A stretch of DNA of 64,000 nt from Coleofasciculaceae cyanobacterium. Lineage in GTDB: Bacteria; Cyanobacteriota; Cyanobacteriia; Cyanobacteriales; Xenococcaceae. Position 1 is the first letter of the stretch. Each line of letters begins with the position of its first letter. The stretch is from the NCBI GenBank assembly GCA_036703275.1, contig DATNPK010000069.1:23197-87196 (forward strand), read 5' to 3'. Both the position numbers and the translations under genes were made by a program. Positions 55,044 to 64,000 of this stretch are shown here, piece after piece. The notes below the pieces were generated by a model. The model was not told the origin of the DNA. It searched no databases and worked only from the letters and a program-made list of their open reading frames with translations.

Positions 55044-56851
55044 GACTTCAATAGTTTGCTGCGACGTAAGCGATTTAAAATACGGTTAGCCAAGATCGAG
55101 CCGGTAACTGGCTTACAAATATAATCGTCTGCACCATTAGCAAAAGCCAGATACTGGGTTTTTTCGTCTTGATGTACGCTCAGAAATAAGATCGGCAGTA
55201 GTTGCCAACGGCGATCGCTCCTTAAGATCTGACATAGTTCAATACCGTTAATTTCAGGCATATCTATATCTAGTACCAATAAATCTGGCTCGACATCTTC
55301 TAAGACATCCCAAAAATGCTGTGGCTCATTCAGGGTGGTTAACTCGAAACCCCATGGCTGGAGTGATATTTGCAAAGATAATAATACTTGGGGATCGTCA
55401 TCGAGAATTAAAACTTTGGCAGCAGCCCCTGCACTTTGGATCAGTTGGACAACAGAATTAATAGCGGTACTGGGTTCTACTGGGTATTGTAAAATCAAAT
55501 TACCGCCTCTGCGGACTAGATCTAAGCGATCTACTAATTGAGCTGATTCAGCGATCGCTACAATTGGTAGCTGGGGCATTTGATTATGTAGCTGTTCGAG
55601 AAAGGTTAAATCTGCTCCATCGGGAAAAGTTATTTTATATAGCACCGCATCTATAGATTCCTGGGCGATTATCTCTCTGGCTTGCTCCAAATTAGATGCA
55701 GCATGAGTTTTAATGTCGTTTTTGTGTGCTTCGGTAACTAAGCTTTGACCAAAATCGGCGTCGCAATTAATTATCAGCAGCGAAATATTTTTACCCAGGG
55801 CATTTCTAACTGTTTCTTCAAAGGGCTGATGTTGTAATTCAGTATGAAGCGAGGAAATTAGTCCGTTAATTTGTTGTATGTCAGGCTCATCCACAGAATC
55901 GCTGTTTAATAATTCTTCGAGCTGTTTGGCAATTATCGAGCCGTTGGGAAACCCAAAGCAGCCTAATGAGCCTGCCAGTTTGTGTGCCGAACTTTTGGCT
56001 TGGGTATATATTTCTGGGGTTGCTTGTTCTTCTAATAGTCCCACAGCCAGACTTTCTAAATCAGCCAGCCTTTGAAATGCTAAATCTTTAAACTTTGACC
56101 AGGTTTTGGTAATTATTGCGGCTTTATCTTGCCGAGCTTTGCTAGTTTGAGCCAATTCGTTAGACTGTTTTCGATCTTCATCAGACTTAAGGCGATAACC
56201 AACACCATAGACGGTTTTAACCGTATCCTTCTCCATACCTACCGCCTTGAGCTTTTGACGTAAGCCTTTAATATGGGTTCTGACTGCCTCTTCTCCTGGG
56301 GGATCTTCTCCTGCCCAGAGGTTGTTGATAATCGCCCCTGGGCTGAATACCTGTTGGGGATGGCGCATGAACAGTTCGATCATGCCATATTCTTTAGGAG
56401 TAAGCGGTAATATCTGTTCGTGATAATGTACTTCATGAATTTTCGGATCGAGACTTAAATCCTGCCAATGCAATATGGGAGAGGAAACACTCACTTCTCG
56501 CCGTAGCAAAGCGCGAATTCTCGCTGTAAGTTCGTCAAAATCAAAGGGTTTGACGACATAATCATCCGCACCAGCATCTAAGCCGATAACTTTATCATTA
56601 TGGCGATCGCGGGCGCTCAACAGCATAATTGGCATGGTGTAGCCCTCGGCTCTAATTTGCTGACACAGAACTACGCCATCAACATCAGGCATCATCCAGT
56701 CGAGAACTACCAAATCAAAGTCAAACAGTAAAACGAACTCCCAGCCCATTTCACCAGTGTTGGCAATATCAACCGCATAACGTTGAGCGATTAGTTTACT
56801 AGCTAAAACTTCCATTAGCTGTTCGTCGTCATCTATAAGTAAAATTCTCAC

Positions 56852-57165
56852 TATTTTGACTGATTACTTCTTTTGAATCATAGTACAGCTTATTTTGAAT
56901 CAATTTAATTTTACTCAACCAAGCATTCTATATTTGGCTGAATTAATGATACTTTCCGTTTTGTATTTTAATATTTAGTTAATAGTTAAACTTAAATTAT
57001 ATTCACTATTAAAAATTGTTTCCAAATATCAATAAATCTTGGGATAATTGCTAGACAATCAGTCACAGATTACTCTGCCACGGGGCTGTCCTAAAGGATA
57101 CCGCTTCGCATATGGGCGAAATCTGCGTCTAAGTTTGTTAGTTATTTAACCTATTTAACTACATA
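56852..57165. other. Intergenic region upstream of the RcaC-like gene
   Basis: 314 bp, very AT-rich, with a small CCTAAAGGA/CCGCTTCG palindrome near 57085-57110. No gene. No copy of the direct-repeat element faces the RcaC-like gene. Confidence 0.45.
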
Positions 57166-57201
57166 TTCCTCACAAATTCTTCAATTTCTATTAATTAAGA
57201 T
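57166..57201 (+). promoter_or_regulatory. 11-bp direct-repeat promoter element, site c
   Basis: TTCCTCACAAA (57166-57176), TTCTTCAATTT (57177-57187), 8 nt, TAAGAT (57196-57201). It points toward the Crp/Fnr pseudogene. Confidence 0.65.
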
Positions 57202-57225
57202 AATATACATAGTCCATAAATTGGT

Positions 57226-58025
57226 TTGATATTTTTTCAAAATCCATCCTACACGAAGGTAAAGATAAGGATTTTATCCGTCCAGCATTCTGTTCGCTTG
57301 AGAAATGGAGAAATACCTGTTCGTGCTAACCAGCTTTTAAGTTTGCTGCCAGAATCAGAACTTCAAAACCTGCTTTTTAATTCAGATTGTATTGTGATTC
57401 GCGCAAAAAAAGCGCTTTATAAACCTAACGAGGCGATCAAGAAATGTTTATTTTCCTATTCGAGGCATAATATCTTTGGTTAATATCAGTAAAGCTGGTT
57501 TGATCGCTGAATTTGCTACGGTGAGTAATGAGGGAACGATCGGTAACGCAACATTTTTAGGAGATGATTTTGTTGCCAATTTGGCGATCGCCCAAACCGA
57601 TTGTCTGGCAATTAGCTTACCCGTCAATGTTCTGGGACAAGAATTTGCTTGCGGTGGTAAACTACAGCGAATAGTATTACTATACTCGCAAATTTTCTTG
57701 GCTCAAGTTTCACAAAATGTTTTTTGTAGCTGTCATCATACCTTAGAACGACGACTAGCTCGTTGGTTGTTATCATATAGCGATCGCAATTAGTGCCAGA
57801 AAATTATCGCTTACTCAAGAAACCCTTGCCGATTTAATCGCAGTTAGACGTTCGAGTTTATCTGTAGTCGCGGCAGATCTTCGCCAAAGAAATCTAATTG
57901 ATTATAGTCGAGGCAAAATTATGATTTTAAACCCAGTAGGTTTAAGAAAAGTCTCTGAATGCGATCGCTTAATCTCAGTCTGGTTATATCGAAGATTTAA
58001 CCAAAGAAGAAGCCAGAGGAATTAG
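57226..58025 (+). pseudogene. Crp/Fnr-family regulator, frameshifted
   Basis: Three consecutive frames together reconstruct one regulator. Frame 1 (57226-57483) has NQLLSLLPESELQNLL and KALYKPNEAIKK. Near 57448 it shifts into VYFPIRGIISLVNISKAGL (frame 2, to 57793), with GDDFVANLAIAQTDCLAISL and RRLARWLLSYSDR. Near 57785 it shifts again into LSLTQETLADLIAVRRSSLS and IDYSRGKIMILNPVGLRK (HTH), ending at 58025. Each break fits a one-base gain. A further open segment (EDLTKEEARGISIEIEQ, to 58077) in another frame may be an unrelated remnant. Confidence 0.85.
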
Positions 58026-58099
58026 TATTGAGATCGAACAAGATCGCCCAAAATCATTAACTGTTGCTGAAGAATAATTCTCACCATCAATCTAATGTC

Positions 58100-58318
58100 C
58101 TAATCTTTTAGATGATGTTTGAAGTGATTTTCTATTTGTGTTTCCGCCTTAGTAATCAAAGTCTCTGCCATAGCGATCGCCGTTTCAATTAGTTCTTCCT
58201 GTTTTCTACTCAATTTTCCACTTTCCGCCGAATCAACTTGATAAAGATGCGAATTTGCTAGCATCCCTGCTAGTAATTGGGCGGCAATTTGCTTAACTTC
58301 GTTTGCTTGTGATTTCAT
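58100..58318 (-). CDS. Small helical hypothetical protein
   Basis: 72 residues, predicted all-helical and charged: KQIAAQLLAGMLANSHLYQVD and LSRKQEELIETAIAMAETLI, ending in a His/Lys-rich tail. No cysteines or membrane span. Family not recognised. A MITE-like repeat lies immediately upstream. Confidence 0.55.
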   Translation of the reverse strand: MKSQANEVKQIAAQLLAGMLANSHLYQVDSAESGKLSRKQEELIETAIAMAETLITKAETQIENHFKHHLKD

Positions 58319-58335
58319 TGTTTTTTAGAGCAAGT

Positions 58336-58522
58336 GAACTATAGATGAGGACGTTAGTTATAAAACGAGCTATTAGCTGCGCAAAGCCTTGCAATGCTGC
58401 GTCGTCGTAAGACGACGGGACGGGGCTTATACCGCCCGCAGGTGACGACCACAGCCCCTTGCGTACGCGCTGCGCTATTAGCTTTTGAGCGACGGGTCTT
58501 AACCTTTGCTTCGAGTGCTATA
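58336..58522 (+). mobile_element. MITE-like element, probably IS630-derived
   Basis: About 187 bp. It begins CTATAGATGAGGACGTTAG and ends TTCGAGTGCTATA. GCTATTAGCTGCGC near the left and GCGCTGCGCTATTAGC near the right form an imperfect inverted repeat. The right 48 bp match 5367-5413 next to the IS630 transposase remnant; the left part matches 491-600. It has no coding capacity. Confidence 0.6.
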
Positions 58523-58561
58523 TCTTTATTACCTTTTTTAAAATTCCGAAATACTTAGTTA

Positions 58562-60514
58562 TTAGTTGTTGGTTGTTGGTTGTTGGTTGTTGGTCTTACC
58601 GTTACTGTAGGTAATTACTGCCAATAATTTATCGTCAGTAACCTTGCCAGATCGTAACCATTCATCGACTTCTAGAGTTTTTTGCGCTAGGCTCAGTTGC
58701 GATCGCAATTTTTCTCCTTCTAAAATTTCTCGCTCTAATAAGGTTTGAGCAATTTCTTCTAGGAGTTGGCGATTGTGGCGTAAAACTACCCAGGCAATTT
58801 GGTGTGCGCCATCAATTACCGCTTTGACCTCGCGATCGATTTCTTCAGCAAGGTGAGGACTTACTTGACGACGAGGATTGGTAATACTATCTAAGAATTG
58901 CTGCTGAATCTTTTCAAATGCCATCGGTCCAAGGCGATCGCTCATACCATAGAGGGTTACGTATCTTTCGGCAAGATCGGTAGCTTTTTGGATATCATCA
59001 CTCGCACCAGTAGACATCTTACCAAAAATCAATTCTTCGGCTGCACGACCTCCCAGTAAAGTAGCAATACGACCGCGAATTTCATCCTCAATCATCAAGA
59101 AACGGTCTTCTTCTGGTAATTGCAGCGTATAGCCTAATGCACCTATACCACGAGGCACAATCGATATCTTCTCTACCTTATCCGTACCAGGCATTAGTGA
59201 GCCGACGATGGCATGACCTACTTCGTGATGGGCAACGGTTTTCTTTTCGATTTCATTCAGCACCCGTGATTTTTTCTCTAATCCTGTGAGAATTCTTTCG
59301 ATAGCTTCATTAAAATCTTCCATGATTACGGCAGGGCGATCGCGACGAGCAGCGAGCAAGGCAGCTTCATTGATTAAGTTAGCCAGATCTGCTCCAGCAA
59401 AACCAGGAGTACGAGCAGCTAATTTATTTAGATCGACATCCCCTGCTAATTTGACATTTCGGGCATGGACTTCTAATATTGCCAGTCTTCCAGACTTGTC
59501 AGGGCGGTCTACCACAATACGGCGATCAAAACGACCAGGACGTAATAAGGCAGGATCGAGGACTTCAGGGCGGTTAGTAGAAGCCAAAAGAATTACTCCT
59601 GCATTGGGTTCAAAGCCGTCCATTTCTGCTAATAGCTGGTTGAGTGTCTGTTCGCGTTCATCGTTACCACCCATTAATGAGCCAGCAGTAGCGCGAGATT
59701 TACCCAAGGCATCTAGTTCATCGATAAAGACAATGGCAGGAGCTTGTTTTTTAGCACGGTCGAATAAATCCCGCACTCGTGATGCACCAACCCCAACAAA
59801 CATTTCAATAAATTCTGAACCAGAAATACTAAAGAAAGGAACTTTCGCTTCCCCAGCGATCGCTTTTGCCAAAAGAGTTTTACCTGTACCTGGAGGTCCA
59901 ACTAACAATACGCCTTTCGGTATTTTCGCTCCTAAAAGGATATATTTAGCTCCATGTTGCAAGAAATCGACTATTTCCGACAATTCTGCTTTTGCTTCAT
60001 CAATTCCTGCCACATCATCAAAAGTAACGTCCATTGTTCCTTGGGAATAAATTCGCGCGTTACTGCGACCAATGCTAAAGGGACTCGTGTTTCCTTGTTG
60101 TCCGCGATTGAATAATAAACCAGCCAAATTGATAATTAAGAAGCCGAAAAATAAGAATTTAATGAAATCCCAAGCCCCATCGCTATTAGAAGGAGTTGCC
60201 GAAAACTCTACCTGATGCTGACGCAGTAGTTTAGGTAATTCTGTATCCTGTTCCACTATAGCGGTCACAAATATTTGCTCTGATTCGCGAGCGAGTGATT
60301 GAGATTTGAGCCTATATTCAATCTGACTAGAGCCAATCGTTACGCTCTCTACGCGATCGCTTGCTACCAAATTAATAAATTCACTGTAGGGTTGGGCTTT
60401 ATTAGCTGGTGTTGTCGGTAAGAATAAGCTAAATAAAATCAAGCAGATCGCGGTTACAATCATACTCCATTGGATAGGACTCGATTGTGGAGTTGGATTT
60501 TCTCGTTTAGGCAT
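58562..60514 (-). CDS. ftsH: ATP-dependent zinc metalloprotease FtsH
   Basis: 650 residues from ATG 60514, with AGGAG nine nt upstream; the longer frame to 60532 is less likely. Membrane-anchored AAA+ protease: two N-terminal membrane segments ([16 protein letters not shown] and [19 protein letters not shown]) flanking a periplasmic domain, Walker [14 protein letters not shown], Walker [15 protein letters not shown] region [15 protein letters not shown], and zinc motif [10 protein letters not shown] (HExGH, with V for the usual A). The final ~10 residues ([10 protein letters not shown]) are encoded by a heptamer tandem repeat. It follows a phosphoribosyltransferase gene on the same strand (66-bp gap). 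Confidence 0.95.
   Translation of the reverse strand: MPKRENPTPQSSPIQWSMIVTAICLILFSLFLPTTPANKAQPYSEFINLVASDRVESVTIGSSQIEYRLKSQSLARESEQIFVTAIVEQDTELPKLLRQHQVEFSATPSNSDGAWDFIKFLFFGFLIINLAGLLFNRGQQGNTSPFSIGRSNARIYSQGTMDVTFDDVAGIDEAKAELSEIVDFLQHGAKYILLGAKIPKGVLLVGPPGTGKTLLAKAIAGEAKVPFFSISGSEFIEMFVGVGASRVRDLFDRAKKQAPAIVFIDELDALGKSRATAGSLMGGNDEREQTLNQLLAEMDGFEPNAGVILLASTNRPEVLDPALLRPGRFDRRIVVDRPDKSGRLAILEVHARNVKLAGDVDLNKLAARTPGFAGADLANLINEAALLAARRDRPAVIMEDFNEAIERILTGLEKKSRVLNEIEKKTVAHHEVGHAIVGSLMPGTDKVEKISIVPRGIGALGYTLQLPEEDRFLMIEDEIRGRIATLLGGRAAEELIFGKMSTGASDDIQKATDLAERYVTLYGMSDRLGPMAFEKIQQQFLDSITNPRRQVSPHLAEEIDREVKAVIDGAHQIAWVVLRHNRQLLEEIAQTLLEREILEGEKLRSQLSLAQKTLEVDEWLRSGKVTDDKLLAVITYSNGKTNNQQPTTNN
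58566..58593 (+). repeat. TTGTTGG heptamer x4 at the 3' end of ftsH
   Basis: Four perfect tandem copies, encoding the Asn/Gln/Thr/Pro tail of FtsH on the minus strand. It is of the short-tandem-repeat (STRR) kind known from cyanobacteria. Confidence 0.8.
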
Positions 60515-60549
60515 CTTGACCGCTCCTATCAATACAATTTTCCGCTCTA

Positions 60550-60575
60550 GTAGGGGCGATTGTGTTCGCCCCTAC
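60550..60575 (-). repeat. Perfect hairpin between phosphoribosyltransferase and ftsH genes
   Basis: GTAGGGGCGA and TCGCCCCTAC form a 10-bp stem with a 6-nt loop. Such GGGGCGA/TCGCCCC hairpins are common dispersed repeats in cyanobacteria. It could affect read-through or mRNA stability between the two genes. Confidence 0.65.
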
Positions 60576-60580
60576 GAATC

Positions 60581-61276
60581 CTAACTCCTGACTGACTCTG
60601 CCAAGGTTTTATGAGTCTGTTGAGATAGCAAGTTGCATACCTCCTGGTCAGATACTTGACTAAAATCTTCGTACCAAAAACCGACTGCACTAAAAGACTT
60701 TGGAGTAACTAAACAAGTAATTTCGTCTACCAAAGTTTCTAATTGTTCAATGGTTTTTTGAGCTGCGACGGGAGTAGCAATAATAATTTTTTGAGGTTGG
60801 TGCTGTTGTAAAACAGTTACCGCAGCGTGCATAGTTAAACCAGTAGCAACGCCATCATCAACAACAATAACCACACTTCCCTTGATTTTGAGCATGGGGC
60901 GATGGTGTCGATAACAGCATTCTCGCCATCTTAATTCAGCTTTGGCTATAGCCGCGAGCGCAGCTATTTGTGGTTGGTCAACATCATTGCTTTGAGTTAT
61001 GTTTTCATCAATAATCGTGATTTTGCCACTGTAATCATGGATTAAAGCAGCTTCGGCGATCGCTCCCATTGCTGTCTCTGGATAGTTAGGTAGACCTAGT
61101 TTTTTGACCAAACAAACATCCAGAGGGAGGTTTAAATTGTTCGCTATTTCATAAGCCACAGGTACGCCACCGCGAGGTAGCCCCAAAACTATTGCCTGAG
61201 GATGATTTGCATAAGAAGTCAATTGTTTGGCTAATTTTTTTCCGGCTTCGCGTCTATCTATAAAAACTGCATTCAT
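60581..61276 (-). CDS. Phosphoribosyltransferase-domain protein
   Basis: 231 residues. An N-terminal segment (VFIDRREAGKKLAKQL) is followed by PRTase features LGLPRGGVPVAYEIA and the PRPP loop VVIVVDDGVATGLTMHAAV. A C-terminal SFSAVGFWYEDFSQVSDQEV is typical of the group annotated as phosphoribosyltransferase in stress-gene clusters of many bacteria. The true substrate is unknown. AGGA precedes the ATG. Site e lies 120 bp upstream; ftsH follows. Confidence 0.86.
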   Translation of the reverse strand: MNAVFIDRREAGKKLAKQLTSYANHPQAIVLGLPRGGVPVAYEIANNLNLPLDVCLVKKLGLPNYPETAMGAIAEAALIHDYSGKITIIDENITQSNDVDQPQIAALAAIAKAELRWRECCYRHHRPMLKIKGSVVIVVDDGVATGLTMHAAVTVLQQHQPQKIIIATPVAAQKTIEQLETLVDEITCLVTPKSFSAVGFWYEDFSQVSDQEVCNLLSQQTHKTLAESVRS

Positions 61277-61383
61277 TTTTTTTCCTGCTTCATCGACCGC
61301 TTATTCTCAAATAAACCCATGAGTTAGAAGCTGCTTCTCGGCTAATATATATTGCTTTAAACAAGCATTCTAATCTCGCTCTA

Positions 61384-61418
61384 AGGATAGATTTTAAGTT
61401 TGAGGAAATTGTGAGTGT
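61384..61418 (-). promoter_or_regulatory. 11-bp direct-repeat promoter element, site e
   Basis: On the minus strand: ACACTCACAAT (61418-61408, weaker first half), TTCCTCAAACT (61407-61397), 7 nt, TATCCT (61389-61384). It faces the phosphoribosyltransferase-ftsH unit and lies between it and the divergent alcohol dehydrogenase. Confidence 0.65.
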
Positions 61419-61547
61419 TCAAATATCTCCTTCCTCGATAAGTTTATTTTGATTAAAAAGCTAATAGCTAGCTTAACCAGTCAATTGTCTTAACCCGAAC
61501 TCAGGTTTTGCTATGGTTAAATTAGAAGTTGCTTTGGGGTAATTGTG

Positions 61548-62531
61548 ATGCGCGCCATGATTTTAGATCGAGCAGGTCAAAATCTACGAGAAGTTGAACT
61601 ACCTTTGCCCAAACCACAATCGAAGCAAGTATTACTCAAGGTTCATGTCTGCGGAGTATGTCGCACAGATTTACACATAGTTGATGGCGAACTAAGCGAA
61701 CCTAAGCTCCCCTTGGTGTTAGGTCATCAAATTGTGGGAACGGTAGTCGAAACTGGAGATAGAGCCAATAAATATTCTTTGGGTACTCGCGTTGGCGTGC
61801 CTTGGTTGGGGCATACTTGCAATTGTTGTCGTTATTGCCTAGCTGGTCAAGAAAATTTATGCGATCGCGCTTTATTTACGGGTTACGATCTCAATGGTGG
61901 TTACGCCGAATATGCTGTTGCCGACGAAGGTTTTTGTTTCCCGATTCCTGAAGGTTTTTCAGATCTACAGGCAGCACCTCTACTTTGTGCAGGATTAATT
62001 GGCTATCGTTCCTATCGGATGACAGAAGATGCAGCCAGAATTGGTTTTTATGGCTTTGGTGCAGCAGCACATATTTTGCTCCAGGTGGCTAATTATCAAA
62101 GTAAACAAGTATATGCTTTTACCCGTTCAGGAGATACTCAAGGTCAACAATTTGCTCGCCATCTTGGTGCGGTTTGGGCAGGAAGTTCAAATGAATTACC
62201 ACCAGAAAAGTTAGACGCAGCAATCATCTTTGCCCCCGTAGGCAAATTAATTCCCGCAGCTTTAGCAGCAGTTGCTAAAGGTGGCATCGTAGTTTGTGCA
62301 GGTATTCACATGAGCGATATTCCTAGCTTTCCCTATCAGATTTTATGGGAGGAACGAGTGTTGCGATCGGTTGCTAATCTGACTCGCCGAGACGGTGAAG
62401 AGTTTTTGGCTTTAGCCCCACAAATCCCGATTCAAACAGAAGTTACAGCCTTTGCTTTAGCTGAAGCTAACGAAGCTCTAAATGCTTTACGATCTGGAAA
62501 AATTAACGGTGCTGCTGTGCTAAGTATGTGA
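61548..62531 (+). CDS. Zinc-dependent alcohol dehydrogenase (AdhA-type)
   Basis: 327 residues, medium-chain dehydrogenase. Catalytic zinc site CGVCRTDLHI and LVLGHQIVG (Gln replaces the usual Glu after His, as in this subfamily). Structural zinc cysteines are in HTCNCCRYCLAGQENLC. The nucleotide-binding loop is IGFYGFGAAAHILLQVA. It probably interconverts alcohols and aldehydes with NAD(P)H in fermentation or stress. The start is the ATG at 61548; the frame also has a GTG just before it. Confidence 0.9.
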   Translation: MRAMILDRAGQNLREVELPLPKPQSKQVLLKVHVCGVCRTDLHIVDGELSEPKLPLVLGHQIVGTVVETGDRANKYSLGTRVGVPWLGHTCNCCRYCLAGQENLCDRALFTGYDLNGGYAEYAVADEGFCFPIPEGFSDLQAAPLLCAGLIGYRSYRMTEDAARIGFYGFGAAAHILLQVANYQSKQVYAFTRSGDTQGQQFARHLGAVWAGSSNELPPEKLDAAIIFAPVGKLIPAALAAVAKGGIVVCAGIHMSDIPSFPYQILWEERVLRSVANLTRRDGEEFLALAPQIPIQTEVTAFALAEANEALNALRSGKINGAAVLSM

Positions 62532-62994
62532 GTTGGGTTAGTTCTTGCTCTTTTTGTAGTTGCCTCTTTCATATTCGTGGTTCGAAATGATCGCTTGCCA
62601 ACTCTATTTGATTTTTTGTTGGTTGTAGCAGTTTGATTAAATGCAATGGGTTGGGTTTGGAGTTTGTTTGCTATGCAAGGGGCTTATGACGAAATAGTTC
62701 ATGCTTACACTATATTTGCCATTACTTTGGCACTGAGTTTTTTAGTTTACAGTTCGATGCTAAGAATTTTGCGCGATCGCGCAAACTTTTGTACTGCGTC
62801 ACAATTGCTAGTTTTGGGATTGCGATCGATGCTTTATGGGAAATCGTAGAATGGTCGGCAGGTTTACTTCTTCAAACAGAAGCAATTAAAAGCTTGGGCA
62901 ATACCATGGATATGCAATCTTTTTGGGTATACTTCTCTTGATTCTTGGTTTTCGACTGCGAAGTTGGAAACGGCAAGAACCATTAGTTGTTTGA
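62532..62994 (+). pseudogene. DUF2238/YjdF-like membrane protein, frameshifted
   Basis: Pieces in different frames make up one multi-span protein: LVLALFVVASFIFVVRNDRLP (ends at a TGA, 62634), then AMQGAYDEIVHAYTIFAITLALSFLVYSS (62646-62849), then IASFGIAIDALWEIVEWSAG, and lastly LLLILGFRLRSWKRQEPLVV ending at 62994. HAYTIFAIT and DALWEIVEW are DUF2238 hallmarks. At least three breaks; the gene is dead. It starts immediately after the alcohol dehydrogenase stop. Confidence 0.75.
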
Positions 62995-63720
62995 TAAAGC
63001 TTACTGAAAAATTTGAGTCTGTCTATCTGTGGGTAGGGATTGTACGAATTGAAGAGGCAAAATTGACAGTGTGATTGCCAATTTTTTTAGCAAAATACTC
63101 ATATAAAATAATTAAATGTTTGCCACAAATATATTTTTTTAACAAATGGGTAAAGAGGAACTTGATACTTAATATTTCAAACAAACTGAAACTATTTGTA
63201 GCATTGTGTTTTTATTTCATATCATATAGTAATCCTATTTTATTTTCGACATAAAAATCTAGATCTTCATTTAAAGTTACTTCCAATTTTTCTGATTCGC
63301 TGGTATTAGTTATATGGCAGAATTTTAACAAAACCATCGTCTTGACGTGCCGATCTAATAACTACAGCTACAGGTTATTCCTATTAACAAACTACCAAAA
63401 AAAAGCTTTGACAGTCTAAGTTTTAATAAAATAATTTTATTTAATTGATTATTCATTATTTTCTTATGCTTTTAGGTTTATTTTATTATCAACAGTGTAA
63501 TAATTATCTTTAGAATCAATTTATTATAAGTAAAAAAAATATTTTTAAAGTTTGATTATTATAATTCTATTGATAGATATAGGGTTTTTTATTTAAATAA
63601 GATATAGATAAATATCACGGTTTTCATTAATCGTTGATTGTTGAGTCAGGTATAACACTATTACTCTTGACTATTGGAAACTGAAAACTTTATATTTTTG
63701 GGTACAAAAAAAATTAAAAT
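62995..63720. other. Long AT-rich intergenic region
   Basis: About 725 bp, very AT-rich from 63400 on. The only coding-like stretch is a 41-codon frame on the minus strand (63211-63336, starting MVLLKFCHITNTSESEKLEV), too short to judge. No repeat family or hairpin recognised. Confidence 0.4.
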
Positions 63721-64000
63721 CTAAAATTTGAATCCTAATAAATTCCAGTAGTTTAGAAAGGGAATAAAAACTAAAGCAGCAAGCGCAATCAAAGAGTAAT
63801 GCGCTCGCGCCATCAATGACCAATAGCCTCTCTTCCAAACTTGTAAGCTACAAAACAGCAGTGCAACTGTCAAAATAGTAGTTAACAAAGGAAGACAAAG
63901 AAAAGCGATGGCCAAAGCAGGTACGCCATACACCAACTTCCATACACCGTATAACCAAAGCGATAGAGGTAAACCGATTAGGAAAACTAAGTTAAGAATG
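63721..64000 (-). CDS. C-terminal membrane part of a larger protein, probably a serine hydrolase
   Basis: The frame runs off the right edge of the window, so only the last ~93 codons are present. They encode three or four hydrophobic segments (VFLIGLPLSLWLYGVWKLV, LAIAFLCLPLLTTILTVALLF, and LIALAALVFIPFLNYWNLLGF). The ending resembles the membrane tail of cyanobacterial beta-lactamase-like serine hydrolases, but the catalytic domain is outside the window, so this is tentative. Confidence 0.5.
   Translation of the reverse strand, partial: ILNLVFLIGLPLSLWLYGVWKLVYGVPALAIAFLCLPLLTTILTVALLFCSLQVWKRGYWSLMARAHYSLIALAALVFIPFLNYWNLLGFKF

Noticed and set aside
59286..60050. 254-codon plus-strand frame over ftsH
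   Set aside because: Antisense of the conserved AAA domain; Ser/Arg-rich with no family features.

Overview
The window is cyanobacterial chromosome. Supporting this are the very frequent HIP1 octamer GCGATCGC, photosystem I gene psaD next to trpE, zeta-carotene desaturase, a fused panC/cmk, NNP-type nitrate permeases, ComFB, a LabA-like protein, a stand-alone KaiA C-terminal domain, and the cyanobacterial families DUF1830 and DUF2949. The moderate-to-low GC, many dispersed hairpin repeats and many decayed genes resemble large-genome unicellular or baeocyte-forming lineages, but the species cannot be fixed from this sequence.

Layout. 0-5.4 kb: the tail of an RTX-like calcium-binding protein, then an arsR-pstS-pstC-pstA-pstB operon on the minus strand with a clear ArsR-type operator, then an IS630 transposase remnant split by a dispersed repeat. 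5.4-30.9 kb: mostly housekeeping genes (SRPBCC protein, zds, trpE, psaD, DICT-GAF histidine kinase, M23 peptidase, ComFB, ECF-like sigma factor with anti-sigma factor, BlaI/M56 pair, purM, RlpA, panC/cmk, ruvA, nucleotidyltransferase, DUF255 thioredoxin-fold protein, DUF1540, peroxiredoxin, YefM/YoeB pair, LptC, LabA-like). 31-36.8 kb: metG, acyltransferase, hydrolase, ilvN, PAP2, YciI. 36.8-42.2 kb: a repeat cluster, a TAXI-protein pseudogene with an internal deletion, and two tandem nitrate permeases. 42.3-45.1 kb: a CLC channel with a repeat inside its coding sequence, a 59-residue membrane protein, and a beta-carbonic anhydrase that lacks a normal start codon.

45-62.5 kb is the most interesting part. 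It looks like a regulatory and stress island: pentapeptide-repeat protein, APH/AAA ATPase, KaiA-like domain protein, zinc-ribbon protein, DUF1830, a 1458-residue CBS/PAS/GAF histidine kinase with a single-domain response regulator, DUF2949, an RcaC-like response regulator, a broken Crp/Fnr regulator, FtsH, a phosphoribosyltransferase and a zinc alcohol dehydrogenase. Five promoters here share an element not explained by any gene: two 11-bp direct repeats (TTCCTCACAAG then TTCCTCAAATT, or close variants), followed 7-8 nt later by a -10-like hexamer. Each copy points toward its downstream gene. I read this as the site of an OmpR/PhoB-type regulator, possibly the RcaC-like protein encoded inside the island.

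The window also documents repeat activity. Palindromic CCTAAAGGA/TCCTTTAGG repeats are scattered between genes and have entered a transposase gene; a hairpin repeat sits in the clc coding sequence. Heptanucleotide tandem repeats form the C-terminal tails of FtsH and the RcaC-like regulator. One intergenic element looks like a short non-autonomous derivative of the IS630 element. No tRNA, rRNA or CRISPR array was recognised.
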